A DNA stretch of 64,000 nucleotides, from the NCBI RefSeq assembly GCF_950023065.1, contig NC_088677.1, forward strand, positions 22,713,230-22,777,229, in the 5' to 3' direction. The position numbers were made by a program, and so were the translations under genes. Under the pieces are notes generated by a model. It had not been told where the DNA came from, ran no database searches, and saw nothing but the letters and a program-made list of their open reading frames with translations. Of this stretch, positions 55,166 to 64,000 are shown piece after piece. How positions within the stretch are numbered: position 1 is the first letter of the stretch; each line of letters opens with the position of its first letter. The stretch is from Planococcus citri. Lineage: Eukaryota > Arthropoda > Insecta > Hemiptera > Pseudococcidae.

Positions 55166-56264
55166 TGATGATATTCATATCAATTTTCCTATCGATTGTA
55201 AGCATGGATGCACTTCGATGAAAGAAATGACAGTGAAATATTTCATAATTTTCCACCTATGTGCTAAAGGTGGGGACATTTCTTCAATCCTCTATTTTTC
55301 TTCGTCTGTAAAAATTAAGACGAAGCAATTCCAATCGTCACCCACAGCTTATTATGTGCAACGACGAGCTCCCATACAGAGGTATCTGGTATCTGGTAAG
55401 CATTCTACGTCTTTTGTACCTGAATTTTTCGCGATTAATATAATTTTGCCTCATTTTGTGTACTTTCGAAAACTTTGGTGTGCTTTTTGTTACAATACGT
55501 AACTTAACACACTGCAAAATTGCTCATTTTTCACGTTCTCGCGTTATGCTGTCTATCTCATATTATAGGGAAATATTGTGCGAAGCCTGCGATAGGTCTC
55601 TGGCTTTGCCAGGTATTGATCCACCTCCCATTGGTGATTTTCTTGTAATCACAATTTGTCACCATCTTTTCCACAACGCCTGTTTATCCACGTACTATCT
55701 TAATTCACGCCAAATAGACGATAACGGCTGTAGGATTTTCCAATGCCCGGCAGAAGGTTGCCACCAACCTCTCAATTCAAATGGTTATTATCGAATTAAC
55801 CATAGAACTCGATTATTCCGTGTGCAAACCGTTGTGGATGCACACATTTCCCAGCTTTCGAGCCAAATTACGGCTGAACAGGATTATTTGACTCGCTTAG
55901 AAAGCACTTTCGTGCGAGAAAATGCGATCCTTAGAAATCAGGCTGAACACTTTCAACGTGAATACGCGGCACTTTTCGCCCGCTATAATGCCATAATGGA
56001 TCCCCATCATGGGGCCCATTTGTCTACTTTTAGACCCCAACCACTTCAAAGCTCCGTTTGCTCGAGCTCAAATCCCAGGATGCCCGCACCATTTCCGCAA
56101 CCTAATTACGACCCGTCATTACTTTCTACATCTGGCATTACTTCGAACACGTCGTATTTAAGCATGCGACCACATTCATATCAATTTTCCTATTGATTGT
56201 AAGCATGGATGCACTTTGATGAAAGAAATGACAGTGAAATATTTCATCATTTTCCACCTTGAAG
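55166..56264. repeat. ~90-bp direct repeats flanking the RING ORF
   Basis: ATTCATATCAATTTTCCTAT through GATGAAAGAAATGACAGTGA and AAATATTTCAT occurs at about 55169-55258 and 56176-56264. The second copy supplies the last codons of the RING ORF. The pair is consistent with local duplication or non-allelic recombination. Confidence 0.75.
55546..56196 (+). CDS. RING-like finger plus coiled coil protein (SGNH family member, truncated)
   Basis: From the ATG at 55546 (the frame is open upstream to 55456): a RING-H2-like finger ILCEACDRSL, then ICHHLFHNACL, then FQCPAEGC, i.e. CX2C...CxHx2Hx2C...CX4C. The final CX4C spacing differs from the CX2C of ordinary RINGs. A coiled coil follows (AEQDYLTRLESTF, RENAILRNQ, QREYAALFARY), then a Pro/Ser/His-rich linker. 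Instead of the SGNH domain the frame runs into a duplicated 90-bp repeat and stops. Domain order matches 43692-45313 and 61808-63566. If expressed it could resemble an E3-ligase-like or element ORF1-like protein; neither is shown. Confidence 0.6.
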   Translation: MLSISYYREILCEACDRSLALPGIDPPPIGDFLVITICHHLFHNACLSTYYLNSRQIDDNGCRIFQCPAEGCHQPLNSNGYYRINHRTRLFRVQTVVDAHISQLSSQITAEQDYLTRLESTFVRENAILRNQAEHFQREYAALFARYNAIMDPHHGAHLSTFRPQPLQSSVCSSSNPRMPAPFPQPNYDPSLLSTSGITSNTSYLSMRPHSYQFSY

Positions 56265-56384
56265 GAATTTTTTCTACAAAGTACAGATAGGCAACCTGGT
56301 GTCGAAATAATTCATTTTAATAAGTTTAATACAGCCTACTTTAATTTTTTCATTCATTAATTTAATTTTTGTTTTCTTATTCAG

Positions 56385-56661
56385 GATCAGTGAGGATCCG
56401 ACATAATCTTCAGCAAAATGCCGAATTTTTCTGATTCAGTAGAGCTGGATAACATCCGGAACAGTGGGTGACTCCCCACAAGATTCTAAACCCAATGCGG
56501 TTGACGAATCAAACATCTTATACGATGACATTGATCCGACAAACTTGCTTGACACAGCAAGCCCGGATGGTGACAACATCGGAGAGTCCGCAGAAAACAC
56601 TCTTTGGAGTGTAGAAGTGGAGAACGCTCTACTCGTTTGTGCCTCGCGTTTTGTAAGGTAA
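56385..56661 (+). pseudogene. Gene fragment related to 41043-41172
   Basis: After TTATTCAG the reading includes MPNFSDSVELDNIRN, similar to the piece inside the 40.5 kb foldback element. It then passes into an acidic ORF (DESNILYDDIDPTNLLDTAS) ending near 56661. Frames change once. No function recognised. Confidence 0.35.
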
Positions 56662-56757
56662 TCCCAGTCAATGTCTATGTAAATGTGTGCTTGTATGGGT
56701 TAAACGTCCTGTATAATCATTTTACAGGGTGTCTAACAAAATTTTTCGGAAGAAATG

Positions 56758-56800
56758 CAGTACTTTTGCAGTACTTTTTGCAGTACTTTTTGCAGTACCT
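56758..56800. repeat. Short tandem repeat GCAGTACTTTTT
   Basis: GCAGTACTTTT(T) occurs three to four times in a row. Confidence 0.85.
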
Positions 56801-57286
56801 TGTTGTTTTAATCCAGCTTACACCCCCCCCCCCCAAAAAAAAAAAAATCTTTTTGAAACAGTTGGAATTAAGCAGTAATTTTTTAGTTTACATGGAAAAA
56901 CTTGTTAATTTCAGTTTGTTTTCAGTTTTCAGTTTTCAGTTTCAGCTATCATATCTTGAGGTTCAAAAAATTTTTTAAAAAAGATGAATTCCATTTTTTC
57001 AGGAGTTTTCAAACATCAATTTGCCACTTGCAAGGGAACTACCTGAACCGGCAGAAACGAAAATGAACGAATCAAAGCTCGATCGAAAGGGGACCACCTC
57101 AGGACCCCAAATCCAAAATTTCAAGTGCTGAAGTTGATTTCTCGATTTTTGGTGAATTTTTGAAAATTGAAAAATCCAAGAAAATGTCAATTAATACCAA
57201 AAATAGAAAATATTGATGAAAATTGAAATTTTCTCGGGAAGTGGTTCAGATGGCATCCCTAACTCATTTACAACTATCGAAATTCG

Positions 57287-57785
57287 TAAAACCTCAATTC
57301 CAGTCATTCTGGAGCCTCCAGCGATTTTTTATCATTTCTCCAGAAACTTGAAATTGCTCTGGAACGGCTAAAAATCAACTTCAGCACAAATCACTTCATT
57401 TGGGGCCTATGTGGGTTGCATTTAACCATTTTTTGCGGTTGTCGCGAAAATCGGTTTCTGCCAGTTCAGATGTGTATTTTTGCACACTGGAAAAAATGCC
57501 AAAATTTGAAAATGTTAAATATTCAATCTTTTGCGATGCTACTCATCCGAAATCGAGCTCCATCCTATTTTCGAAAATCCGAATAGGTAAAACCTCAATT
57601 CCAGTCATTCTGGAGCCTCCAGCGATTTTTTATAATTTCTCCAGAAACTTGAAATTGCTCTGGAACGGCTAAAAATCAACTTCAGCACAAATCACTTCAT
57701 TTGGGGTCTATGTGGGTTGCCTTTAACCATTTTTTGCGGTTATCGCGAAAATCGGCGTCTGCCGGTTCAGATGTGTATTTTTACC
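57287..57785. repeat. ~200-bp block repeated with 300-bp period
   Basis: AAAACCTCAATTCCAGTCAT through CTGGAGCCTCCAGCGATTTT to CAGTTCAGATGTGTATTTTT-type sequence starts at about 57287 and 57587. The CTGGAGCCTCCAG core links it to the 21.8 and 48-49 kb family. Confidence 0.8.
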
Positions 57786-59518
57786 CATTGACCTGTATGA
57801 GTACATGTGCAGTACCAAGTGGGCGCATTATGTACTTTCTTTGGAAAAAAATACATGTTAGAGCTTGAATCAGGATAGGTTGTAGGGGGAGATTAATGCA
57901 CACGTGATGATTAAAGCATGTAAACCCTACTTGAGAAGGTTATTCACGTCAGTCTCAAGTAGGAACTAATTTAGCCATATTCCTGGGTTCTAATCAGGGG
58001 ACTAATTAATTATGAATCTCACCTTCCACTACCAGGACCCCCTCGAACCAGAGAATTCCACTTAGGGGTCCAGCCCTATATACGAGAGCGGGTATGAGTC
58101 AGGATAATAATTAATATTTCGTAAATAAATTTACTCAACATTACCTATCACCTAAGTGAGGGACCCACCCCAGGTATAATCATAGGACGAATTTAGATGT
58201 GTAGGATCGTATGTATGTAAAGAAATAGAAACACAAATGAACTTCAAAACTGTTTATAATTACTTCATCACGTAGAGAAAAGATCAACATTCGTTGGTAT
58301 CTCAAGAAACGTAATTATAATTGAAGTTAAAACAAGAATTACTACATTCATAGCCTATTCTTGTGGATTTGGGGAAAAGGAAAGTATTTGTTATAAAAAC
58401 TAAGAAAATAAATGATAAATACCTTGGAATTGGGAAAGACAATATAAATACCATTCCAACACCAGAATGATAATTAAAAATTGCTGTTTGGTGTTGTATA
58501 TGTATGTACTTCCGGAATAGTACACACTACTATTGACTCAAAATAAATAGAATAAATGGGGAAAAATCCGAGCCATAGGAAAATAATCCCTCGTGAGCAT
58601 CATCTCTGTGCTAGTTTCAGTACATTCGAATCAATAGAATCAATGCACTGGACTAGTCCTCACACTTCCCTGGCAGTCCAAGCTCGTAGTCTTGGAGCTG
58701 ACCAGGTCAGGTGGCAGTAGAATGAATACTGAAGTTCTTAAAAAACTAGCTTGAGAGAGCTCAATGATGAAAATATGAATATGGGACAAGCTGCGGATGC
58801 AGCGGCTGCGCGCGATGGTGCGCTGTGATTGGCCGGATATTAGGTCATATTTCGCGGAATTACCCCTTTCTATGGTAAGGCTCGCGGCGCGGATATTCGC
58901 GTCAGGTTGGGTAATACAGCAATACTTTTTATCCCAGCTAAGTGGTATAAAAAGCATGATTTTTCTCCCTCTACATATGCCCCGATTTAGGTAACACATG
59001 TAGCGAGGTCGAAATATGGTACGTAAATCCAAAAAAGAGCAGGAGAATCAATAGAATCAATAAGTAGATGACCAATATCCAGCGCCACTGCCCCGATTTA
59101 TGTAGTTTATTGTGTACTCGTGTAGTGTGTACCGGAAGTAATAGAATTAATAAACATCTTCAAGAATTCGAGGTATAGAAAGATAAAAGTAAATAACATG
59201 GAAAACATCCACAAGATTACAAAAAGAAGTTACAATACGAAACTACGTAATATAGAAAATACAGCTTAAAGTAAGTTTGAAAAAAGAAAAAATACGTAAA
59301 AATAAGATAATTACGTAATGCTATAGAAAATGAAAATTTACAGAAATTTGAAAAATGAGAATGAAAAGCAAAATGTGAAAAAAGTAATGATTTAACAAGT
59401 AGGACAACTGTCCAAAAGGTAGTACAGTGTAAAAGTAAATACGTACCTATTTGCTTTGGATGTATCAATAAAATAATATAACTTCTGTAATAATTGAGCT
59501 TGTGTTTTTTTTTTTATT
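57786..59518. other. Non-coding stretch with a possible promoter
   Basis: Includes GC-richer sequence at about 58795-58900. Similar motifs GTACTTCCGG and CCGGAAGTA near 58506 and 59132 face each other. No gene is supported. Confidence 0.35.
58828..58953 (+). promoter_or_regulatory. Possible CCAAT/TATA promoter
   Basis: ATTGG (inverted CCAAT) at 58828-58832 within a locally GC-rich region and TATAAAAA at 58946-58953. No clear ORF follows, so it may be an element or lost-gene promoter. Weak. Confidence 0.2.
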
Positions 59519-61475
59519 TCAGATGTAGCAGTTGGAAACGGATACAGCAGTCAAGTCAGAAAGTTGAAGATTACTTGATCGTCGTATAAATGATGAAAGT
59601 AGGTCTAAATCATTTACTGTGTAATAGATTAATTTCGTAGTATGACGGCTAAGCGCTACAATTATATGTGGAATACTATCAAAAATTGAATTGTTCTGAT
59701 TGATTAAACGAACTAATATAATTGTGGCTGATTGTTTCCCTTGGTATTCATTAGGGTGACCCTTAAAATGCAAAAGTAAATATTTTTTCAGTCTGACCCC
59801 CTAAATTTTTTAATTATATCATAAAATTCTCGAATACAAAATTTTAGCCCATTTGGAGGTCATTAACCCGTGCCGACTTGGCCTAGAATGTTTAAATGGG
59901 ATTTAACATAGGTTTTTAAGTGAAAATTGCATTTAAATTCCTCTTAGGCGCCAAAAAAATAATTCCGAGGGTTTTTTACAAGAAAATGCTACAAAAGCAT
60001 GTCAAAGACCATATAAAACAATAACAGGTTCATGGGGACCCCCCTACCCTTCCTTCCCACCCTGGAAATATTGAATTTTCCACTATATTTTTAGGGCTGG
60101 AAGGAAGGGTAGGGGGGTCCCCATGAACCTGTTATTGTTTTATATGGTCTTTGACATGCTTTTGTAGCATTTTCTTGTAAAAAACCCTCGGAATTATTTT
60201 TTTGGCGCCTAAGAGGAATTTAAATGCAATTTTCACTTAAAAACCTATGTTAAATCCCATTTAAACATTCTAGGCCAAGTCGGCACAGGTTAATGACCTC
60301 CAAATGGGCTAAAATTTTGTATTCGAGAATTTTATGATATAATTAAAAAATTTAGAGGGTCAGACCAAAAAAATATTTACTTTTGCATTTTAAGGGTCAC
60401 CCTAGTATTCATGTACCGTGTTAATTGGGAATCCGTTACGTGCTAAGATCTGTTTTTCATTTTGAGTAAAACATAAGTAATGAGCGTCGACTATATGAGG
60501 TAGGGAAATAATATTTTTCAGTTTGACGAGATTCATCTCATGATGTATTTGCGACGATGAGAACATACCGTGATGATAGTATTGAAACAATAATGCTGAG
60601 GTGGTTAATGTACACCTATGAGAAATTGATAAATAGGTATAATTCGAAACGGAGTCGTCTGATATTGTAGAAAAATGTACAGTTGGTAATAAAGAACGAT
60701 TGATATATGGGATTTGATTCTTGTCTCCAACAAGTATTACTTCCTTCACGTTGGACTTCGCTATAGCAAATATAATTTCACCTAAATGAACTAAAAATGC
60801 TTCATCTATAAATAATCGTGTATAATTCCTATTATTTGTACCCATTAGGTAAGAATCAATTGTTCTGTAATTACGTTTTAAATGGTATTCATCCAAAGTA
60901 TGTTCATTTTTCAAAATCATTTTATTTCGAAAATTCTCAGCTCCTTCTTTGGTTGGAAATAATACAAGATCTGATAGAATATTTACGTTACTTAGAATAA
61001 ACAATGTTTTCCCACAGCCTGGTACACCTTGTACAATTGTAAATTTCGGAATTAATGTGTTGCTCAGATCAATATTTTTGCAAGAAAAGAATAGGTCATA
61101 ATCACTTAATATTCTGGTTTCATTTGTTACAATTAATTTTTGAGAATTCAAGGTGTCAGAATTAATATCGTTAAGAACGAGTAAGTTTTTTCCGTCGCAG
61201 GCATATTTGTAATTACTGTAAGGTGGAGAATGAATAAATTTTCCAAAGTTAGTATCGTAAATTCCTATTTCCAAATTTTTAGCAGGCATGATTCTTGAAT
61301 TTTCAAATGAAGAATGAAGTATACTTGCATTCCATAGTGCCGAAACCGAGTTCAAATACCAGATATATAATTGCTCATTAGCAGCATTCAAGAAATTAAG
61401 ATTCTCGTCGATCATAGAATTACTCATTATGTAATAAATGAAACAATAATTCAACTCAAGAAATAATATACTCAA
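59519..61475 (-). pseudogene. Endogenous RNA-virus SF1 helicase, MITE-split
   Basis: Derived from the superfamily 1 helicase of a positive-strand RNA virus of the alphavirus-like supergroup. Part 1 (61475 down to about 60405) has Walker A VQGVPGCGKT, Walker B LFIDEAF and motif III ILVGDKNQIPYINR, followed by a motif IV/V-like region (LSISHRC). The frame is cut at VHEY, inside motif V, by a 653-bp hAT-like MITE. Part 2 (59751-59519) continues in the matching frame with the ALSRHT motif VI and a stop. The GD-x-x-QIPYINR form is typical of virga-/nege-like insect and plant viruses. Apart from the MITE no stop or frameshift is seen, so it was either acquired recently or kept intact until the insertion. 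A later in-frame Met (about 61427) may be the real start. Confidence 0.8.
59752..60404. mobile_element. hAT-like palindromic MITE in the viral helicase
   Basis: A 653-bp element, TAGGGTGACCCTTAAAATGC at one end and the complement at the other, flanked by GTATTCAT at 59744-59751 and 60405-60412. The arms of about 300 bp match nearly base for base around a short centre (about 60060-60095), including AGGTTCATGGGGACCCCCCT. High arm identity implies a young insertion. No coding capacity. Confidence 0.9.
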
Positions 61476-61807
61476 TATAATAAGGAAACAATAGTGTCCA
61501 GCAAAATAATAATCGATTATTAAATAAAATTAAATAAAAATATTCAGTCTTCGAAAAAGAGAAAAAAAAAAAAAATAGGAAAATTTGGCAAATTTAATTC
61601 ACACTTCTAATTGGTCCAGTAATTGATGACGTAGTAAATACAAGTATCGATAATCTATCAGTAATGATAACAAAAATTAACAGCGTTTGTTTTTAATTTG
61701 TTTCAGATTATGCGCAAGAATAATTACGAAAATATCGGCAGAATAAACGGGAAGTAATTATTGATCGCGATATTATATAATATGATACATCGGTACTTTG
61801 TTAATCA

Positions 61808-63109
61808 TTATCGTCTTTTTTCAGCGTGATCGGGCTCATCTGTATTGGCGCGTTTCATGAATGGCTTCAACAGTCTTCGCTCTGCAAGATAAGGAATTAA
61901 GCCGAGTAAAACTTCAAGATGACTACTCTGTGTTAATGCGGGAATGTTTGACCAGTGTGCAATTGGTAAATGATGATCTACCACAGTTTCCACTTCGTGT
62001 AGATAGACAATTCTGGAGGAACGACTTAATAACACTGCCGTATATCGAAGCCAAGCTCGTAAGTCCTTACATGTCTGCTCCGTCTCGCTAGTGTAGATTG
62101 GAGGGATTATAACGATTTTACAAACATGCGTCTTGAGAATAAACTCCAATAACTTCTTAGCATCTTCGGTGATATCGGTCAACGGTGTACCGTTGGCTAT
62201 GTCTCGATGTCCAAGAGAAAGAATAATGTATTTAGGGAGTACTACCACATATTTCCGTAAGTTCCTCTGAATATCTTTTATCGTTATAGATCGGTTCACG
62301 AAGAGATTCGAGGGAAGTTGATCGACCAAATCAATGTTTCCGGCGACAGCATCATCTACAGCACCACATAGGATGCCATCTCCAATGATCCAATGGCCCT
62401 GGATAAAATAGACTGGTTCACGTACGCCATCAGATCTACGTAGCTTGCCCGATACGATGTAAAAATAGAACTTGTGGTCATTTATGTACTTAGCAACGTC
62501 TCGTGGCACTTGACGATCGATGTAAAAAGGTAGTTCGGAAATCAACATATGAAAAGTCGCAGTAGTTATTACACCATTAGCTGGAATTCTCACCTTTGGG
62601 AACGAACCGATCGTCGGACGATGGTAATATGTAATAGGAAAATTATTACTGATATCAAGTCGATTTACTTGTAAGCGACGATTTTCTCTCATTACAGGTA
62701 CGATGGCAGCTGCTGGCTCAGGTACGGGTACTGGAGCAGGTTCGGGTACAACAGCATCGAGAATCGGATGATAAAGTTGATCGAAATTCATGGCAGAATT
62801 ATTCGACGAAGCGGACGATGGCGAATATTGATCGGCTGGGATCGGAGCTCGGTAGCCGGAAGTTGATGGCGGTGAGTTGTCAGTTTCGAAATTACGTAGC
62901 GCGGCTTGTAAATTTTCAACTGTTACCTTGGATGTAGGTGATGCAGAGGTAGACGGAATTGACGACTGATTATCGATTTTCTGTTTAGGTTTAGACTCCT
63001 TGGAATCGGAATCAAGCGTCTGCATAGAATCGATCGAAAGTTTCAGAGATGCGAGTTTGGCACGTAAATCTTCGATTAGACGGTCTCTTGCGAGCTTGCA
63101 ATTCGGCAT
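61808..63109 (-). CDS. Coiled coil / Pro-rich linker / SGNH-like domain ORF
   Basis: A 433-residue ORF, downstream half of a RING-CC-SGNH gene. Residues 5-30 are a charged helix continuing the coiled coil of the overlapping upstream ORF. Residues about 45-140 are Ser/Pro-rich with a VPEPAPVPVPEPAAA run. From about 150 an SGNH hydrolase-like fold is suggested: HWIIGDGILCG (243-245 GDG, where the nucleophile Ser is replaced by Gly) and SLGHRDIANG (about 298) as the N-block. The C-terminus has HLPIAHW and SSHLE but no clear D-x-x-H. Catalysis is therefore doubtful. Starting Met at 63109 lies inside the other ORF, so expression may need a frameshift; see the partner entry. Confidence 0.6.
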   Translation of the reverse strand: MPNCKLARDRLIEDLRAKLASLKLSIDSMQTLDSDSKESKPKQKIDNQSSIPSTSASPTSKVTVENLQAALRNFETDNSPPSTSGYRAPIPADQYSPSSASSNNSAMNFDQLYHPILDAVVPEPAPVPVPEPAAAIVPVMRENRRLQVNRLDISNNFPITYYHRPTIGSFPKVRIPANGVITTATFHMLISELPFYIDRQVPRDVAKYINDHKFYFYIVSGKLRRSDGVREPVYFIQGHWIIGDGILCGAVDDAVAGNIDLVDQLPSNLFVNRSITIKDIQRNLRKYVVVLPKYIILSLGHRDIANGTPLTDITEDAKKLLEFILKTHVCKIVIIPPIYTSETEQTCKDLRAWLRYTAVLLSRSSRIVYLHEVETVVDHHLPIAHWSNIPALTQSSHLEVLLGLIPYLAERRLLKPFMKRANTDEPDHAEKRR

Positions 63110-63566
63110 TACGATCTAAGGTTCGTTGGATTTCACCGTTGAGTCGATTATTCTGCTCGTATGTACTATTCATTTCTTGATTGAGCGACATTATTTGAGC
63201 TCGCGTAGAATTATTAACGAATAAACGTAGGCTCTCTGATATAGGCGATACTTTAACTACGATTTCATGAATTGAAGTAACAGAGATCGACGCACCGCAA
63301 TTATCGTATAAGCAATTTAATTTCCTATCCATCATACCCTTTGTTTTTAGCATCAGGCATTTGAGATGCATTACGTGGTGGCAATTTGAACCGGTTACCA
63401 AGACAGGAGGTGCTGTAGATCCAGCCGGCGGAGCAGCTAGCGTATCATCGCAAATGGTACAGACGGCGATACTCAGCTCAACGGAGTGCGTTAAATTAGC
63501 AGCAGCCATAATCTCGTTCCACAAAATAAAATATCGAATTTTACGGAAAACAGCAAAAAATAGCAC
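63012..63566 (-). CDS. RING-like finger plus coiled coil ORF (5' half of the same gene)
   Basis: The frame opens at 63566; the Met at 63509 (MAAANLTHS) is an equally good start. RING-H2-like finger: CTICDDTLA, then NCHHVMHLKC, then NCLYDNC, again with a final CX4C pair. A coiled coil follows (STRAQIMSLNQEM, LNGEIQRTLDRNAELQAR). The frame stops at 63012, 98 bp into the overlap with the 433-residue ORF, which carries on the helix in the neighbouring frame. A single indel or a programmed shift in 63060-63100 would explain this; no classical slippery heptamer is obvious. Together they would give about 570-590 residues. Upstream neighbour on this strand is outside the window; downstream lies the viral helicase, 332 bp away. 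Confidence 0.6.
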   Translation of the reverse strand: MLFFAVFRKIRYFILWNEIMAAANLTHSVELSIAVCTICDDTLAAPPAGSTAPPVLVTGSNCHHVMHLKCLMLKTKGMMDRKLNCLYDNCGASISVTSIHEIVVKVSPISESLRLFVNNSTRAQIMSLNQEMNSTYEQNNRLNGEIQRTLDRNAELQARKRPSNRRFTCQTRISETFDRFYADA

Positions 63567-64000
63567 AAAATCGCGTACGTCAACTGAAATGGAGCACTAG
63601 CAATGATCACGTCAACATTCAAAATACTAATGAAGGCTAATAGATATTTGCGTAAATTCCTTGTGGATATTATATCGAAAAAATGCTGTAAATGGAAGGG
63701 ATTATCTTTATAAGGCTGTTAAGTATCATTGTATTTAAGTAGGTGGGGATTATCCATGTAGCAAAGGCCTACAGATTATTGTAGTATTCGTCTGGCAAAT
63801 TCTATTTATACCTTGTTATCTCTAGTAGACGGATTCTTCCGATAAATTGTACCTGTAAAATATTTTATCTTGAATAAATGGCTGTGAATATTTCCGTATT
63901 GTAAATTATCAGAGTTTATACGATTTCAGCATATAATAATTTCAGGTGAAAGCATGCATCTACTAGTATGAGAATTGAGTACACGGAAGATGGAATCATA
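63567..64000. other. Upstream region of the minus-strand RING ORF
   Basis: AT-rich, with CTATTTATA and AATAAA-like motifs. No gene is visible before the window ends. Confidence 0.35.

Noticed and set aside
58640..59032. 130-codon minus-strand ORF
   Set aside because: No ATG-linked domain and low-complexity composition; overlaps promoter-like GC-rich DNA with an open opposite frame.

Overview
Eukaryotic, AT-rich, intron-containing DNA dense in transposable elements, most likely from an insect. A sap-sucking hemipteran such as a mealybug or scale insect is my guess, based on the recurrent palindrome AGGTACCTA, the element mix and the diverged teneurin and JKAMP proteins. No bacterial features are present. 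Only one ordinary, apparently intact host gene is clear: a five-exon minus-strand JKAMP gene (17154-18364).

Layout. 1-4647: 3' part of a Ty1/copia retrotransposon with its 3' LTR, inserted in or beside a decayed teneurin C-terminus (4648-6215). 6.2-9.9 kb: non-coding, with a long inverted repeat holding a nested MITE. 9.9-12.2 kb: an unrecognised ~596-codon gene broken by a TTAA-flanked MITE and one stop. 12.8-17 kb: two copies of one foldback element and several hairpins. 17.1-18.4 kb: JKAMP. 18.8-23.3 kb: a TA-flanked foldback element split by a 3.1 kb element with CACAGTG ends and a CGGCG duplication (Transib/RAG-like ends).

23.4-39 kb: graveyard of Helitron, LINE endonuclease and Ty3/gypsy fragments, small duplicated ORFs and an F-box ORF. 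40.5-41.6 kb: an element with an 8-bp duplication carrying an intron-containing gene fragment. 42-56 kb: tandemly amplified gene pieces, including a family combining a RING-like zinc finger (last pair CX4C), a coiled coil and an SGNH/GDSL hydrolase. A 4.2 kb TTAA-flanked element interrupts that array. 53.4-53.7 kb: polyubiquitin fragment. 59.5-61.5 kb: an endogenised SF1 RNA-virus helicase (minus strand), split by a hAT-like MITE with an exact 8-bp duplication. 61.8-63.6 kb: another RING/coiled-coil/SGNH gene, minus strand, in two overlapping frames.

The window reads as layers of insertions. Several insertion sites can be resolved exactly from target duplications, which orders the events. The most interesting material is the RING-coiled coil-SGNH family, the RSS-like element and the viral helicase. 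No function is claimed where none is visible.
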